NCBI RefSeq assembly: GCF_000003605.2
Contig: NW_003126386.1
Span: 657,410-717,165 of the forward strand
Length of the DNA: 59,756 nucleotides
Direction of reading: 5' to 3'
Source: Saccoglossus kowalevskii
Taxonomy: Eukaryota > Hemichordata > Enteropneusta > Harrimaniidae
Numbering within the stretch: position 1 is the stretch's first letter; every line of letters begins with the position of its first letter. Below the pieces are notes generated by a model. It saw nothing but the letters and a program-made list of their open reading frames with translations. It ran no database searches and was not told the DNA's origin. The translations under genes were made by a program, and so were the position numbers. This document shows positions 46,488-59,489 of the stretch, in pieces.

Positions 46488-48728
46488 TTTGTACCATTTA
46501 ATTTACAAAGGTAGATACAGTAGTACAATAAAATTGTCATTACACCAAACCATTTTCTCGTCTTGGATGTTTTTTTTTTTATTTTCTGTTATGTTTGTCC
46601 ATGATTTGATAGAAAAAAAAACAACTACAAATCTTCCAAGATGTTTTTGACTTCATTAAAAAATAAAATCGTTTTTGTAGGATGGAAACTTTTTGTGGTC
46701 AAAAACCCCCCACCCCCAAACTAAAGCAAATAAGTTTTTTATCCGACATCGATCTTTTGACGTCGTCCCTAAGTGTAGTAATATGAGCAACTACAATATC
46801 ATCACTGTTATAATATGCTTTATTAAGCTCCATACTGAGACTGGATGCTACTGTACTGTGACTAACATAGTAGAGTTTCTACACAATGACTGAATTCTTA
46901 CAACTCGTTATTAAAACATTACTGGACAAATGACAAAAAGGAATTGTTGTGCTTGCTTTTTAGCTTGACAATAGGTTTAAATCTGAAAAGAGCTTGTATA
47001 CATGTACCAGTCTACAAATGTCAAACAATAATCATCCCTTGTATTTGTCTGACAAGTTCATGTCCAAGTTAATATGGTACTTTAATTGCCTGAAGGGATT
47101 GTCATATTACATGTACCTCAAACAGAGACTTGAAAGACAGATTTAAATTAGATCTGTCTTTTCCTTTGTGTCTTTTAACTTTTAGCATGGACTTTAACAA
47201 GCGCAAATGTGCCATGCGGAATAGGTCTTTATTATGCATGACCTTTAAATGTCGTACATCCTGGTACTTTCTGGGGGTATAAATCACTGTTAATGAGATT
47301 TTATCAATTATAGTTCTGATTAAAGTTCACAAAATGAGATATAATGCTCTTTTATCACATGATCATTGTGAATATCATTCACAATAATGGTGTTTTGTGT
47401 GAAAAGTCAACTGATTACTGTAATATGAGAATTTCAATCAGACTGGATAAAAAGAATTACTCGACAATAAATCATAAGAATGAAAGTTTATATTAAAAAA
47501 AGTATTGCTATAAATGGTAAAATTTTCTGCTGAATTTGAAATCCATTGTCGGCGGTAACTGCAAATATGTGTTTATTGAAGAGCTTAGTCTTCACAATTA
47601 ATTAAATTAGCATACGATTCGTAGACACAGTTTTGTAAAATCGCAATTTCTCTATCGATTTTTTTACACTTGGAGCTGATCATGTGCCTGGTATCAGTTA
47701 ATAATTCATAGAATTGGTTGATACTCTAAGAATCATTTCATCAAAAATATTAGCCCATGACATCTTAACGATCAAATATTATCAGAGTTAACCTTATAGG
47801 ACAATATCCTCAGAAAGTACACGGATCTGCAACTATTCGGGGTCATGGATTTTTGTAACATCCATAGACCTGATGGAGTTTGCAAATTCCCTTGATGCTA
47901 ACCTACCATGTGTGCAAAGGAGTGAATGTGTTTTTTCCGAATCAACGTGGTTGTAAGATCAAACCCCACCCCTTTCTGAGTGCTCAGTAACGTGGCAGCC
48001 ATTGAGCATGTTTGGGAACTCTAAATTTGTCTATTCAGCATAGACACTTTTTAGGGTGAAAATTAACTCTTCCATATCAAAGCTAGGATTCTCCCTATTC
48101 AGCTATACATGAAACCAGTGCAGATTGTGGTCAGCAAGGAATTAAGCCTGCAGATTCACTTAAATTAGTTTCTTGGCCTTGGCGTAGCAGATAATTATTT
48201 CCATTTAAATTGTCGAAGGGGAACTCAACTGGAGGCATTTTTCTTTGTAGACAGTAACTAAAAATAGCAGCCTTTAAATACTTCTGGCATCTTTCCGATA
48301 ATAATCATTATGGAAGTCCACAAACCTGACTAGTATAAACTAGTTGACTAGTATCAGAGGTACATTACTTGGGGTTTGCAACTACGGTGATATGATACCA
48401 AGATCCCGAATCATAAATCCCATCTTTTTCTAGTCAAAATTGTTGTTTTGCAAATTGTTTCTAATCTTCATTAAATTTTGACCAAATGGACAAAATTACC
48501 TCTTGGCTACTGTCCTTGTTCATAATTTTTGGAAAAAAGTTAACTTTGTGGAATTTTATTTATTTTTGCTGCCTAAACATTGTTCCATTTTTCCCATCAT
48601 CACTTCAATCATTCCAAATACCATGGTTACATGGGTCAGGGAATAGTGGATGTGATGGAACACAAACAAACGGGCAAAAACATTTCAATTAAGGTCTATT
48701 GTTTAATAATTAAAAATATTCTCCAATA

Positions 48729-48887
48729 TTAAAGCGGGGAGTCGTCACCTGTGCATGCGTCAGAGGGCTATAGCGTGTAATTGTTTACAAACAAGCATCT
48801 ACCCATGAACCTTTGCGGTTCTAGCGTGTTATTGTAGATTGGGACCCAATTACTGCGTGTACGCAGGTGACTAACCTCCCGCTTTAA
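48729..48887. repeat. Family G TIR element (159 bp)
   Basis: The left end TTAAAGCGGGGAGTCGTCAC and right end GTGACTAACCTCCCGCTTTA are inverted repeats with small differences. TTAA-type borders occur on both sides. It is GC-richer than its surroundings and has no coding capacity. Confidence 0.7.
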
Positions 48888-51800
48888 GATTTCACCTCTA
48901 TTTTTATGACCCATTTTTGTTTATCGAATCTAATTGCTGGTACACTCAGTAACTGTTTTCGTACCAGTAGGTTTATAATATTTTTATAAATTCAGGTGTG
49001 TTTGTTTACACAAAAATCGAATACGTATTACACGATAACAACTGACGCTTCAAATAGGCTTATGCCTAAATTGTTGAAATAAAGACAGATCTAAGATAAC
49101 CGTATATCATAGTGTGTTCGCGTCGTTACCTCTGGGTGCTCTGAGTGACGTAGCAGTCATGGCAACGAAAGAGTTCCCTGCAGAAATCGTGTATGCGAAC
49201 GTAATCTGGGAGAAGTAGTGTCATGTGATTACATTGGTTTGTTACTATTCAAGCAAAACTCTATAAACTGTATAAAATTTGTTTTGAAAACCCACATTAA
49301 ATGTTTGAGAAAATAACTATAACATCTTTTTACCTAACGATTCCACTGTTCACTATTGTTTTCCCAAACTTCCCCGGCACAGCAACCAGGGGCAGCAAAT
49401 ACTGCCCGAGGCACCCCAGTTGTGACGTCACATTGCAGTCAAATTCCTTAAGGCGATGGCGTGAATGCATTCATGTTTCCATAGCACAATCCAATGCATT
49501 GATATATTCCCCTTTTAACTCATTTCCACACGACATATTCTCTCTCCCTACCATGATTACTTTTACCATGGTTCACATCAAACTCGCCATTGATTCACTA
49601 GTGAATGTCCTATAAGTTGTACAGTATAGCCATCTGAAAAAAAATTCTCACATTCACGAATAGAGCATTTAAAATCCTCACCTGAACTTAAATTTTTGTG
49701 TGTGCTTTAGTTATCATGACTTTAATTATAAATGATTGACTATTATACCCATTTTGTCTAGATATATGTAGTCAATAATGTCAAATTGACATTAATTTTT
49801 AAACACACCCCAGAAAATTGTAAATGGTTCATCCCTTATTATACAACAATTATTTCATGTATAAGCTAGATTCATCTGGAATTGTGTGCCTGATCTGGAT
49901 AAGTTCAAATACATAAATATTTGAATTTCAGTATTAAAATAAACACTTAAATGGGTGGTATTACTTTACTTTGTGTCAACGGAATTCTTTCTTCCGCCAT
50001 GTGCTGGTATAGGGATAGTATTCCCATGAAAAATAATCATGAAGTTACTTTTTAGAAGTAATACGCCGTAAAATGTAGTTTTGTCAACAAACAATCATGT
50101 GATGACAAATGCCTGTGCAACAATTTCTAGATCTCTCAAAGTAGAAAATGTGTTTTGTAATTTAAGAATCCAATAACATCTGCAGCATCAGATTTAGTTT
50201 CTACATGTATGTTCTGCTGTGAATCGCTTTAGTTTTTTGGGACATAAATTTATATAAATACATGTATGAAAAAATCATGAAATTTTTTAAAAATACATTT
50301 GACCTAAAGTGCACCTACCGGAATTAGGTATTTAAAGTACATGTTTTTGTCTGAATACTACCGACAGCTACAAAATGTATGGTAGAATTTCTTCAGATGA
50401 ACTGCTGTCATGCTATTGGTGTTAGTCGCGACTTATTCAAATTAGACTATCGAAAATGTGCGTGTTTTAAAAAAAATAAAATAAAAATAAATTGTGAAAT
50501 GCACCGTCAGCTGCTCATGCAGTGTCATTCACAGCGCGTAAATCAGAGTTTTCATTTCAAAGTTACAAATGCATCTTTTGGGGAAAAACGAGGCAATCAA
50601 TGGAAATTTATCAAAGCGTTTTGTTTACGCCACCAATTTTGAATGCATATCTAATGAAATAAAAACAAATTGTCCGCAAAGAGTGTTATTGTGCCAGAAA
50701 AAAAGGAGTTAAAAAGATGCTTGTGTGGCAAGGTGAACTACATTCTCATAATTGTCCTAAAGTCATCTATACATAATTGCAAACATTTATAAAAGTAAAA
50801 ATGTTACTATTGATCTTTTAAAAAAAAATTATATATTAAAAGTTAATAATTTATTCACTACAACCCAAAATTGGCAGAACATTTTCCTGTTTCTGGTAGC
50901 CCAATATAATATGATCCAACTGAAATTGTTTTATTAAAAAAATCAATCTAGTTCTTATGCATCTGATTAAAGTGTGGTGGTCGTTGTACAGCGGGTGTTC
51001 GAATTTCATGTAAATAAACAATGTATTTTACACGCATCACGTCGCTATGAGTCCCATATTGAACAGGACGCGGCACGACGACTGCCGTCATTTAAACTAG
51101 GTGTTAGATAGATCAATTATCAAACTTCAGTAGGCAGAACTGAAATTATTTGCATAATTCATAATTCTCATAACTGTAAATTAATACTGTAAATGGTCCT
51201 TTTTTTAATTTCTTTAGACTACTTTAATAGTTTTATTTCCAACAATTTGGTTGTTCAAAAATCTTAGTTAAATTAAAATCTCTTTACTGTTGAAACATTT
51301 CCCATGATGCAACGCTTGGCAGTAAAAACTTTCTAAAATTGCACAAGTTCATATCTGAGGTAGCTCACAGAGAATTGTAATAAAGACACTGGAGTAAAGT
51401 GTTTGTGAACCAGGTTGCTAAGCAACTGTCTTGTATAATAGGCATGCCATATACAATGTAAAGTACTGGGTACTCTACAAATTCAAAAACCTTATGAACA
51501 TTCCAATTTATACCAGATGTGCTCTTTCACTGAAAACACACTTATGCTAGAGTGAGTTCTGCTGCAATAAGAGTTTTTCTTATATCACAGTCCTTAACAA
51601 TAAAGCAGCTTCTCTTATTATAGCCCTATGAATGCAATTATGTTTCCCTGCCAAAATCCTGGTGCAGTATGGGAATTTGACTGTCCCAGATTGGGGATTT
51701 TGAATGCCATGACATTGAAGGAGAATTTGACAGCGTTGGTATTAGATTGGCCCTGGTATATAGACATATGTTTAGATTCCTTGGATGGGGAATTTAAAAC

Positions 51801-54799
51801 TACTGTAAAAAAAGTTCCATATTTCCCCCTCAGTATCCAATAATACACACTAGTGTGTATTGCCTTCACCTTCAAAATTTGTTTAAATAAATTCTGTGTA
51901 TTGAAGTTAAAAATGTAAAGCAGAATTCATTGCTGGTTTTGAAAATCTCTCTTGCACAAAAAGAATTAATAGACCTTAGATGGAAATGGCCACCAAGATT
52001 TTATTAAACACGATAAAGCCATAATACTTGATTTTGCCCCTCAATAGTGTTCAATTTTCTCACCTTTACTATTCCTCTTATCTATGTAACCATGGTAATT
52101 GGATCAGTGGATGTTGTTACATGAGAGAATGGAGCACAATCTGAAGGGGCCCAAAACAAATCTTGTGACATTCTCGATTTTCATGAAATCTTGACAATCA
52201 TTTGTATTCTTTCACATGTATTGCATAAAACGAAGCTCTATAAATAGAACTCAGCTGGTGTTTTAAAAATCAATTTGAACAAGTCTAATCTATATAGAAA
52301 TGTAATGTTATATGCTATAAATGTATTCTTTCCGATTACTCAACTTCTGTTAAAATTGTTCATTGATGTTCTTGTGTTTCAATTACGTTTAACTACAGTA
52401 ACTCGATTTTCATTGAATGGATTGCTTTTAGAACTCGGTATATGCTGTACATTCAGACACCTTTGTATTGGTTTGGTATTTTTAACTTGCACTAAAGTGT
52501 AAGCCCAGACAATGTATTCAAAATCGTCAATAATGGCGGTCATTTAAAATTGTACGGTTGTCGTTTAGAAGAAGTGAAAAAAAAAATTATTTAGTGAAAG
52601 ATCAAAATAAATATAATGAAAGTTTGAAAAAAAAGTCGTAAACACGAATAGACTTTAGAACACAAATGACTAAAAACTTTCTTTTTTGTCTGGGTCTTAA
52701 GCAGCATGAAATTTTTAACAAAAGCGTGGAATAAAAAATTAATTAATCTGTAAATCGTCTCGCTTTGCCTCTTCGTATATATTGACAGTGTCGGAATTCC
52801 TAGACATTCTTTTGAATAATGAGATTACTTTACTTTATTCCCAATGCATAGTCATCAATTTTCCAGACCGGCATTTATGAAATAGATTTTCTGTAAAATT
52901 TGACATGAAACAACCCTTGAAATTACCAGCTAATGAAAGGTAATAGAACACCTGAAACATTTATTCTCAGATGAGATATCGATTAAATTCTGCCATATTT
53001 CAGTACTTTTATTTATATTTAATCAGTGTATTCGTCTAGCCATTCTCTTTCGCGTCAAATTCTTGAAAAAGAAATCCACCAGAGATCACATTAGCAGAAT
53101 TCCAACACAGATGTGATCACCGTAATCACATGTACATTATGTAGAGTAGGAATTGTCATAGAATACTCTGTCTGCTGTATCAGTAGCACATACACTTACG
53201 TAAATGACAGAGAAGTGTCAATGGTCAAAATATGTCATACTTTAATGATTCAGTAATTCAATATCCTCGTATGGACATCGGGGCATTTTCACTGCCTGGC
53301 ATTCATAACGGTGATAACAAAGGCTGAAAACTCTCCGAAAACTGTACTTTGGGATATTTGTTGAGACTCTACTGGACAGTGTTACAAGATTACCCCCCTA
53401 CATGTGCAACATATAGAAATTTGGTTGTTCAGGATTACTTCAAAGTTAAGTTTGTTCGTTTTCGTGGCTTAAGTTGTTTTCACCGGCTCTTCGACCGACG
53501 TCAACAGCAGCTTGTGAAGAGCCCATAGAAATGCGTGGTGCATGTCTTAGCAACGTCGAACGTTCTGTTACGTAGCTTTGCTCACAAGGATAAGCAATTT
53601 TGAGTTTATGTGTTCTTCTATTACAGATGTACTTCTAAGAGAATAAATTTTATTTTTTATAAACTGCCCTCCTCCATTGTGTAATATATACATGGCACAG
53701 GCCATTACTTTTTCTCAAATTGGGGACATTTTTGCTCAGTGGGAAGTGGTTGATAATGATCAAAGAATCAGTATATCTTGGGGAAATTAAAGCTTCAATT
53801 GCTTTATTTTAGCGTAAATAATGTTTTTTAATGTAGTTAGGTAGCTCTACCTCTTAAGCACATAATTTATAACTTCAAGAAAGACATAAATGTAAGCTCA
53901 ATCAATATATGGCCGATGTGAAAATCTCCAGTTTTGATACGCCGTGGCAGTTACTCGCTTCGACATGGATTAGTGTACAATAAAAAAAAATTTCTGGGGA
54001 TTTTCCTGACATGCTACTTGCACTATAATCTGTTTACGCAAGTAGACGATAGTGTTATTTTAATTTGTCTTTTCATCTGTCTTATTTGTCAAGATAAGTC
54101 GCATTTCAAAATATTTTTCACTATTCTTGCTGACATAAAAAAAAATTGGATTGACAGTCCACGAGAAATACAGAATTACGGTCATCCTGAAAAGTATTTG
54201 TGGGTTAGAGGGCTATGTATTTATAGTTGCATAGAACTGCATGGTGGGTGGAAATTGTGATGAATGAGATATAACCATTAACGATTGCCATCAGATAAAT
54301 GATTTCACCTGCTATTACAATTCATTGGTTTGTACAGAACACAGATGAGGCTAATGGTGCCATTCTATTTGAGATAGAATACAAACACTGGATTGTTTTA
54401 TTTAACTGGAATCAATTTTTACCGAGATTTAGGTTTGGGTTGGTATTATACACAGCATACTGTAAAACGTGTATTTTTGCAGCCATAAATTTGTTTGATT
54501 TGATAATTTGATGGATTCGAGAGGACACAATTTGGTGCGATTGATGCGACTTCCTAGGACCCCAGTAAAAGTCATTTCCTGGTGTATATAAATTCAAGAA
54601 TATTTTTTCACTGATTTGTCATGAATTGCGTGCAAACCATTTAACAGTTATTCTCAATGCCACTGCATTTTTATTATTGTGAAAAACCTAGTGAGCCTAA
54701 GACTAAATAAAAAAAAATTATTTGTTTTTTTGATACTAAGATGTTCCATAAAATTATACTCCATTTTTTTAATTTTTATTCCCTTTGTATTTTTCTTTT

Positions 54800-55051
54800 T
54801 TGGCTGATTACATAGTAATCTGAGGTTAACACTGCTGGGACGACCACACCTGTCCACTACCTACATATCATGTTTTCACAATCGTAGTTTATACTTAACA
54901 CCTGACCATGGGGTTCATCTGCCTCACCCCGTTGCCAGTCTTTTGTTCCATGTTATGTTTTAATTATCACACTCATACTTATAATAATCCTCTTTCTGCA
55001 TTACACATCCAGTCCTTTGTTTCATTGCCATGCTTTGTTATTAAGTACACA
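54800..55051 (+). repeat. Left terminal direct repeat (A1) of the Ngaro-like element
   Basis: It matches 59505-59756 over all 252 comparable bases by eye. It includes the small palindrome GATTACATAGTAATC at 54806-54820. The repeat may extend beyond 55051; the right copy ends with the window. Confidence 0.9.
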
Positions 55052-55148
55052 TTCCATAACCTGCATTCTTGGTAACCAATCATATTTTGTATATTCCATA
55101 ATCCTCCCATCCCCAACCAATCAATTCTCTGCATCTTGGTTATTTAAC

Positions 55149-56143
55149 CACTAGACCAAGCATTCACTCATCAGTCAATTATCGGTCTATCTTCAAACCA
55201 ACCAGTTGCTCAACAACAACACACTTACGCACAGTACAACCAACCAGCTGTACAACCCACGCTATTGGCACAACAAGCACACGCTACAGGACAAGTCAGC
55301 AACATTCCTCCACCGGCACCATCGAAAGTTCCCGCAGTCGTCCCTCCGATGCACCTACAACTGCCGTACGTCGATCCATCAACACTCAATGCTCTCGCCA
55401 TTCGCGGTAAGTTCATAGATTTATCCGAATTCCACCCAGACAACATTCTTCCAAACGTCGGGGCACCCCTCAATACGCACCTATCAGTAGACAGCGACAA
55501 CCCTAACCCAGGCTTGACACTTACAACCCAACCAAAGCGTAAATCAATCGAAGACTTTGAAACATGGCTTGATTGTTTTTCGACCTATGCAGCGTATGTG
55601 TCTTACTACTTTCCTGATCAAACCGTACCTCTGTTCAATTATCAACGCTTCATCGCAAGAAAAGCAAAACGATTCGAACCAGCTGCATGGATCGCCTACG
55701 ATAGAGCTTTTCGTCTAAACGCCTCAAGATTTCACGGCCAAATAAATTGGAGTTACGTCAATAACGAGCTTGACTACGAATGCTTTCAGAACTCTAGTCA
55801 CTTAATCCGTCAGAAATGCTTCACTTGCGGCAAACATGGTCACCAACAAAAAGATTGCTTCAAAAACAAACAGCGTTCTAATCCCTACACATGGACCAGT
55901 GGACAGGCTCCTACCCGACAAACCAGTCAACAACAACAAACTTGCAGAGATTACAATAGAGGGCGCTGTTCCGACCCGTGTCAAAATGGCCGCCTACATC
56001 AATGTAGCGTTTGTTATTCCGGGGATCACGTTGCACAATTCCATCGAAACCAAGGTAACCAGTTTTTTCGTGGCGCAATCAACTCAACAAATCAACAAGG
56101 ACCTACACCACAGCCATTTCGCGGGAATGATAAAATCTATTAA
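55149..56143 (+). CDS. Gag-like ORF1 of the Ngaro-like element
   Basis: The frame is open from 55149, but the first in-frame ATG is at 55349, giving about 264 residues. The N-terminal part is rich in Gln and Pro. A CCHC zinc knuckle (CFTCGKHGHQQKDC, 55817-55858) is followed by a second Cys/His cluster (CRDYNRGRCSDPC then HQCSVC) of the kind seen in DIRS-order gag proteins. The presumed role is nucleic-acid binding in the particle. It overlaps ORF2 by 308 nt in another frame. The upstream open part without an ATG could be used after splicing or a non-AUG start, or may be chance. Confidence 0.7.
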
Positions 56144-57758
56144 ATTTGTGGATTCCCTTTTTCCTACGACATCGCTCAATCAAGAGGTTTTTGCACGCGA
56201 ACTTCATAATCATCCTAATAAACAATTCACGGCGTCTGTTATTTTAGACATTTCCAGAGGTGCAGACTTGGGTTTTTCAGGAAGCCAACATGCTCGTTCA
56301 ACAAAAAACGCAAAATCAGCCTACACGAATCCACAAATCATTACAGACTCCATCATTAAGGAAATTGGTGCAGGACACGCGGTAGGTCCATTTATTAAAC
56401 CCCCTTTTCCCAACTTCGTTGTCAACTCCTTGGGGTTGCGACCAAAGAAAAACGGGGGTCATCGAATTATAATGGACTTATCTCAACCAATTTCTGACAG
56501 CGTCAATGACAACATTTGCAAAGAGGATTTTTCGCTCCACTACTCGACAGTTGACGATGCCGTCAGCATGATCAATCAATTTGGATCCGCTACCCAACTT
56601 GCTAAAGTTGACATACAACATGCATTTCGCTTGTGTCCTGTCAGACGTGAAGATTGGCATCTCCTAGGTTACAAGTGGAATGGATACTATTTCTTCGATC
56701 GTGTCTTACCATTTGGACTTAGGTCAGCACCCTTTCTCTTCAACCAGATTGCTGAGGCAATCAATTGGATCGTTTGCAATCGATCTCACAACAATAACAT
56801 TCTCCATTACTTAGACGACTACCTCATCGCAGGACCACCTGATTCTGACATTTGCAATAACAGTTTACAGACAATGTTATCCGTCTGTAAAGATCTTGGC
56901 GTTCCCATTGCACCGGAAAAACTTGAGGGACCTTCAACAATACTCACATTCCTAGGAATTGAATTAGACACCACTAAAATGGTACTCCGTTTGCCAGACG
57001 GCAAGTTACGTGAAATTACAGAAACTTTGGAAAAATGGTCCTTGATAACATCATGCACAAAACGCGAACTACTGTCATTAATTGGCATACTTAGCTTTGC
57101 CTGCAAATGCATTCCTGCAGGTCGGACATTCCTGCGTCGCATGATTAATCTCTCAACTACCGTAAATACGCTCCAGCAACATTTAACATTAACTCAGCCT
57201 TTCCACCTCGATCTACAGTGGTGGCGGGACTTCCTGCCAACGTGGAATGGTTCAGCCCATTTCCTTCAATCAAAATGGACTCCCTCACCCGAAATGGAAT
57301 TATACACTGATGCATCATCTACGCTTGGGTGTGGAGGCTATTTTAATGGCAAATGGTTCTCTCTGCCATGGTCCTCCATTCCATCCAGCACCAAGCCCGA
57401 CCTTTCCATTGCATGGAAAGAACTACTCCCAATCTTCCTCGCTTGTTCAATTTGGGGGAATTTGTGGCATGGAAAGAAGGTCCTATTTCACTGTGACAAC
57501 GAAAGTATTGTCAACATTTGGCGTAAAGGATCCTCGCGTTGTCCTCTCATCATGGCTCTCGTTCGAGCTATTTTCTTCAAAGCTGCCAAAGCAAATTTTC
57601 ATGTCATGGTCACCCACATCAGTGGAATTAATAACAACATTGCCGATTCTTTATCCCGATTGCAGCTACAGAGATTCCGTTCATTGGCACCACAAGCAAC
57701 AAAATACCCAGTCAACACAAGGGACTACATCAAGCAACTCCAACATCTGCTGCCATAG
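55836..57758 (+). CDS. Reverse transcriptase-RNase H ORF2 of the Ngaro-like element
   Basis: 640 codons, uninterrupted. RT signatures include LGLRPKKNGGHRIIMDLS, the catalytic-aspartate block KVDIQHAFRL, RVLPFGLRSAPFLFN and YLDD at residues 325-328. The RNase H part follows, with ELYTDASSTLGCGGY (about 488), IAWKELLPI and HCDNESIVNIW (about 552). It makes cDNA from element RNA and removes the template. The stop precedes the recombinase frame, which is already open upstream. Translation probably starts internally or by frameshift from ORF1, with which it overlaps. No stop or frameshift is visible, so this ORF looks functional. Confidence 0.88.
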   Translation: MVTNKKIASKTNSVLIPTHGPVDRLLPDKPVNNNKLAEITIEGAVPTRVKMAAYINVAFVIPGITLHNSIETKVTSFFVAQSTQQINKDLHHSHFAGMIKSIKFVDSLFPTTSLNQEVFARELHNHPNKQFTASVILDISRGADLGFSGSQHARSTKNAKSAYTNPQIITDSIIKEIGAGHAVGPFIKPPFPNFVVNSLGLRPKKNGGHRIIMDLSQPISDSVNDNICKEDFSLHYSTVDDAVSMINQFGSATQLAKVDIQHAFRLCPVRREDWHLLGYKWNGYYFFDRVLPFGLRSAPFLFNQIAEAINWIVCNRSHNNNILHYLDDYLIAGPPDSDICNNSLQTMLSVCKDLGVPIAPEKLEGPSTILTFLGIELDTTKMVLRLPDGKLREITETLEKWSLITSCTKRELLSLIGILSFACKCIPAGRTFLRRMINLSTTVNTLQQHLTLTQPFHLDLQWWRDFLPTWNGSAHFLQSKWTPSPEMELYTDASSTLGCGGYFNGKWFSLPWSSIPSSTKPDLSIAWKELLPIFLACSIWGNLWHGKKVLFHCDNESIVNIWRKGSSRCPLIMALVRAIFFKAAKANFHVMVTHISGINNNIADSLSRLQLQRFRSLAPQATKYPVNTRDYIKQLQHLLP

Positions 57759-58705
57759 GTAACCTCGAAGAAAAAGCCAAATACTACGCCTATCACTCTC
57801 TAGCCGTCTCGACACGGCGAACATATGCTGCAGGTCAGTCTCGGTATTTCAAGTTTTGTCTCGCTCATGGTATTCCGAGTCTACCTATCACTCAACACTC
57901 TGCAACATTATTCGTTACATATCTTGCATCGACTGGGCTAGTCTACAACACCATAAAACTGTACCTGACTGCCACCCTCGACATGCACATCGAAGCAGGA
58001 CATGTCAATGATATATCTGACTGGAACACTCTACACCGCACCTTACAAGGAATCAAGCGACATCACAGCGTGCCTACTCGCCAACGACTTCCTGTTACTA
58101 TTGGTATACTTCGGAAACTGAAAAACGCCCTCCGTGCATCTCATTCTCCTCACCCTATCGACCAACTTATGATGTGGTCAGCATTCACCATCGCGTTTTT
58201 CGGCTTTCTTAGAGTTAGCGAATTCACCGCCTCTTCTCCAACATATTACGACACAGCTACAACCCTACTCCATGCAGATATACACATCGATGACAATCTC
58301 TGTGGGCTCAACGTTCACATAAAGGCATCGAAGACTGATCCTTTTCGGCAGGGTCAAACCATTGTCATCGCTGCTTCTGATTCATCAGTATGTGCGGTAC
58401 GTGCGTATCACCGTTATTCTGCAAACACCTCTCACTTGCGACAGAGTCCTGCATTTCAATTCACCAACGGTGACTACCTTACCCGCCAGAAGCTTACACA
58501 TGTGTTGCAAATTCACCTCGTTCAGGGTGGTGTACCTAATATCACCCAATTCACCAGCCACCGCTGCAGCTGCAGGAATTCCGGATTGGTTAATCAAATG
58601 CCTTGGACGATGGAAGAGTGATGCCTACCAAACCTACATTAAGACGCCAATGAAAACTCTCCGCAAGGTACCCGGAATCATGGTACAACATTCCTTGAAC
58701 AATTG
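57752..58705 (+). pseudogene. Tyrosine recombinase region of the Ngaro-like element, frameshifted
   Basis: A frame in phase with ORF1 is open from before 57752 to 58621; its first good ATG is at 57983. It carries the box-A arginine in GFLRVSEF and a beta-lysine candidate in HIKASKTDPF. Near 58555-58575 the similarity jumps to another frame (58362-58706), which holds WLIKCLGRW and the nucleophile region SDAYQTYIKTP. The HxxR box expected just before that point is not readable in either frame, so a small deletion probably removed it and shifted the frame. The enzyme would integrate circular cDNA; this copy is likely inactive. Confidence 0.75.
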
Positions 58706-58719
58706 AACTATCAAAGTAA

Positions 58720-59000
58720 TTTTTAGCTTTGTGCAACGTTTTACTCGCATTCATAATTCACTTTATTATTATGTTATTCATTAATTTAAAAAAAAACAAA
58801 AAAAAAAAACAAAAAAAAAAAAAAACACAAAAAAAAACATTTAATTTGACTTTATGCATCGTTTTACTCACATTCGTAATTCATTTTACTATTTATGTCA
58901 TTCATTAATTTTTAAAAAGCATTTAACTTGACTTTGTGCATCGTTTTACTCGGATTCGTAATTCTTTATTATTTATGCATTCGCTGAGCACATGCCTTAC
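58720..59000 (+). repeat. ~85-bp tandem repeats and A-rich tract in the element's 3' region
   Basis: A unit with CATCGTTTTACTC, (C)ATTCGTAATTC and TTATTATTTATG-like blocks occurs three times. An A-rich tract (58788-58840) separates the first two. It is non-coding and follows the recombinase. Confidence 0.7.
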
Positions 59001-59335
59001 ACTTTTGCGTCATCGTTGCATTCAAACCACTTTTGCTCTTGTCATTTGATTTTTATTCTTATTTTGTTTTGAGTAGTCTCCATGCTACCACCTCATCAAA
59101 GCAAATTAAATCTTGCTTGCATGACTTGCACTTTCTAACACAATCATGCTCGTTGTTCTCTATGCGTAATTTGGGGGCTGTCACTGCAGCATACACAGCC
59201 TTGCTTGGGTACCACGGTGTTCTTGCCGCAGTGTTAGTCTAAATTGTGACTCGTACGGTGGCAACAACTCTTACGACGCCTACTTGTGAGGTTGCCATAG
59301 TGACCACCAACACTCAGGTACCACGTTGTTCATGT

Positions 59336-59369
59336 CATGATGTAATTCAAATCTGCGAATTGCATCATG
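59336..59369. other. Stem-loop in the 3' region of the Ngaro-like element
   Basis: CATGATGTAATTC (59336-59348) and GAATTGCATCATG (59357-59369) form a 13-bp stem with one mismatch and an 8-nt loop. Position between recombinase and terminal repeat suggests a role in element ends or RNA structure, but this is inference. Confidence 0.6.
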
Positions 59370-59489
59370 GGGTCAGCCGCTATGACGCCTGCACGTGAGG
59401 GTGTGATGCTCCCCCCCATACCTACCTACCGGCATCCTTGTCTCTGAGTCATTTATTTGGTCTTACCCCACTTGATTTAACTACGGTAG

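Larger units (their letters stand above)
42988..54799. other. Repeat-rich non-coding stretch (SPIRE intron 3 or intergenic)
   Basis: No exon is recognised. It holds the minisatellite at 43735, family E at 44124, family A at 45842 and family G at 48729. A dispersed repeat containing CTACCATGTGTGCAAAG occurs near 43370 and 47910. Other short open frames (for example 48486-48692, 49301-49615, 50379-50642, 51628-51843) have no recognisable motif. Confidence 0.5.

Noticed and set aside
50379-50642. 87-codon plus-strand ORF
   Set aside because: Lys/Asn-rich, AT-driven composition without domains or gene context.
51618-51875. Overlapping 71- and 85-codon ORFs on opposite strands
   Set aside because: Neither shows motifs, splice context or similarity I can name; opposite-strand overlap suggests chance.
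55225-55500. 91-codon minus-strand ORF in the Ngaro-like element
   Set aside because: Shadow of the gag-like frame on the opposite strand.
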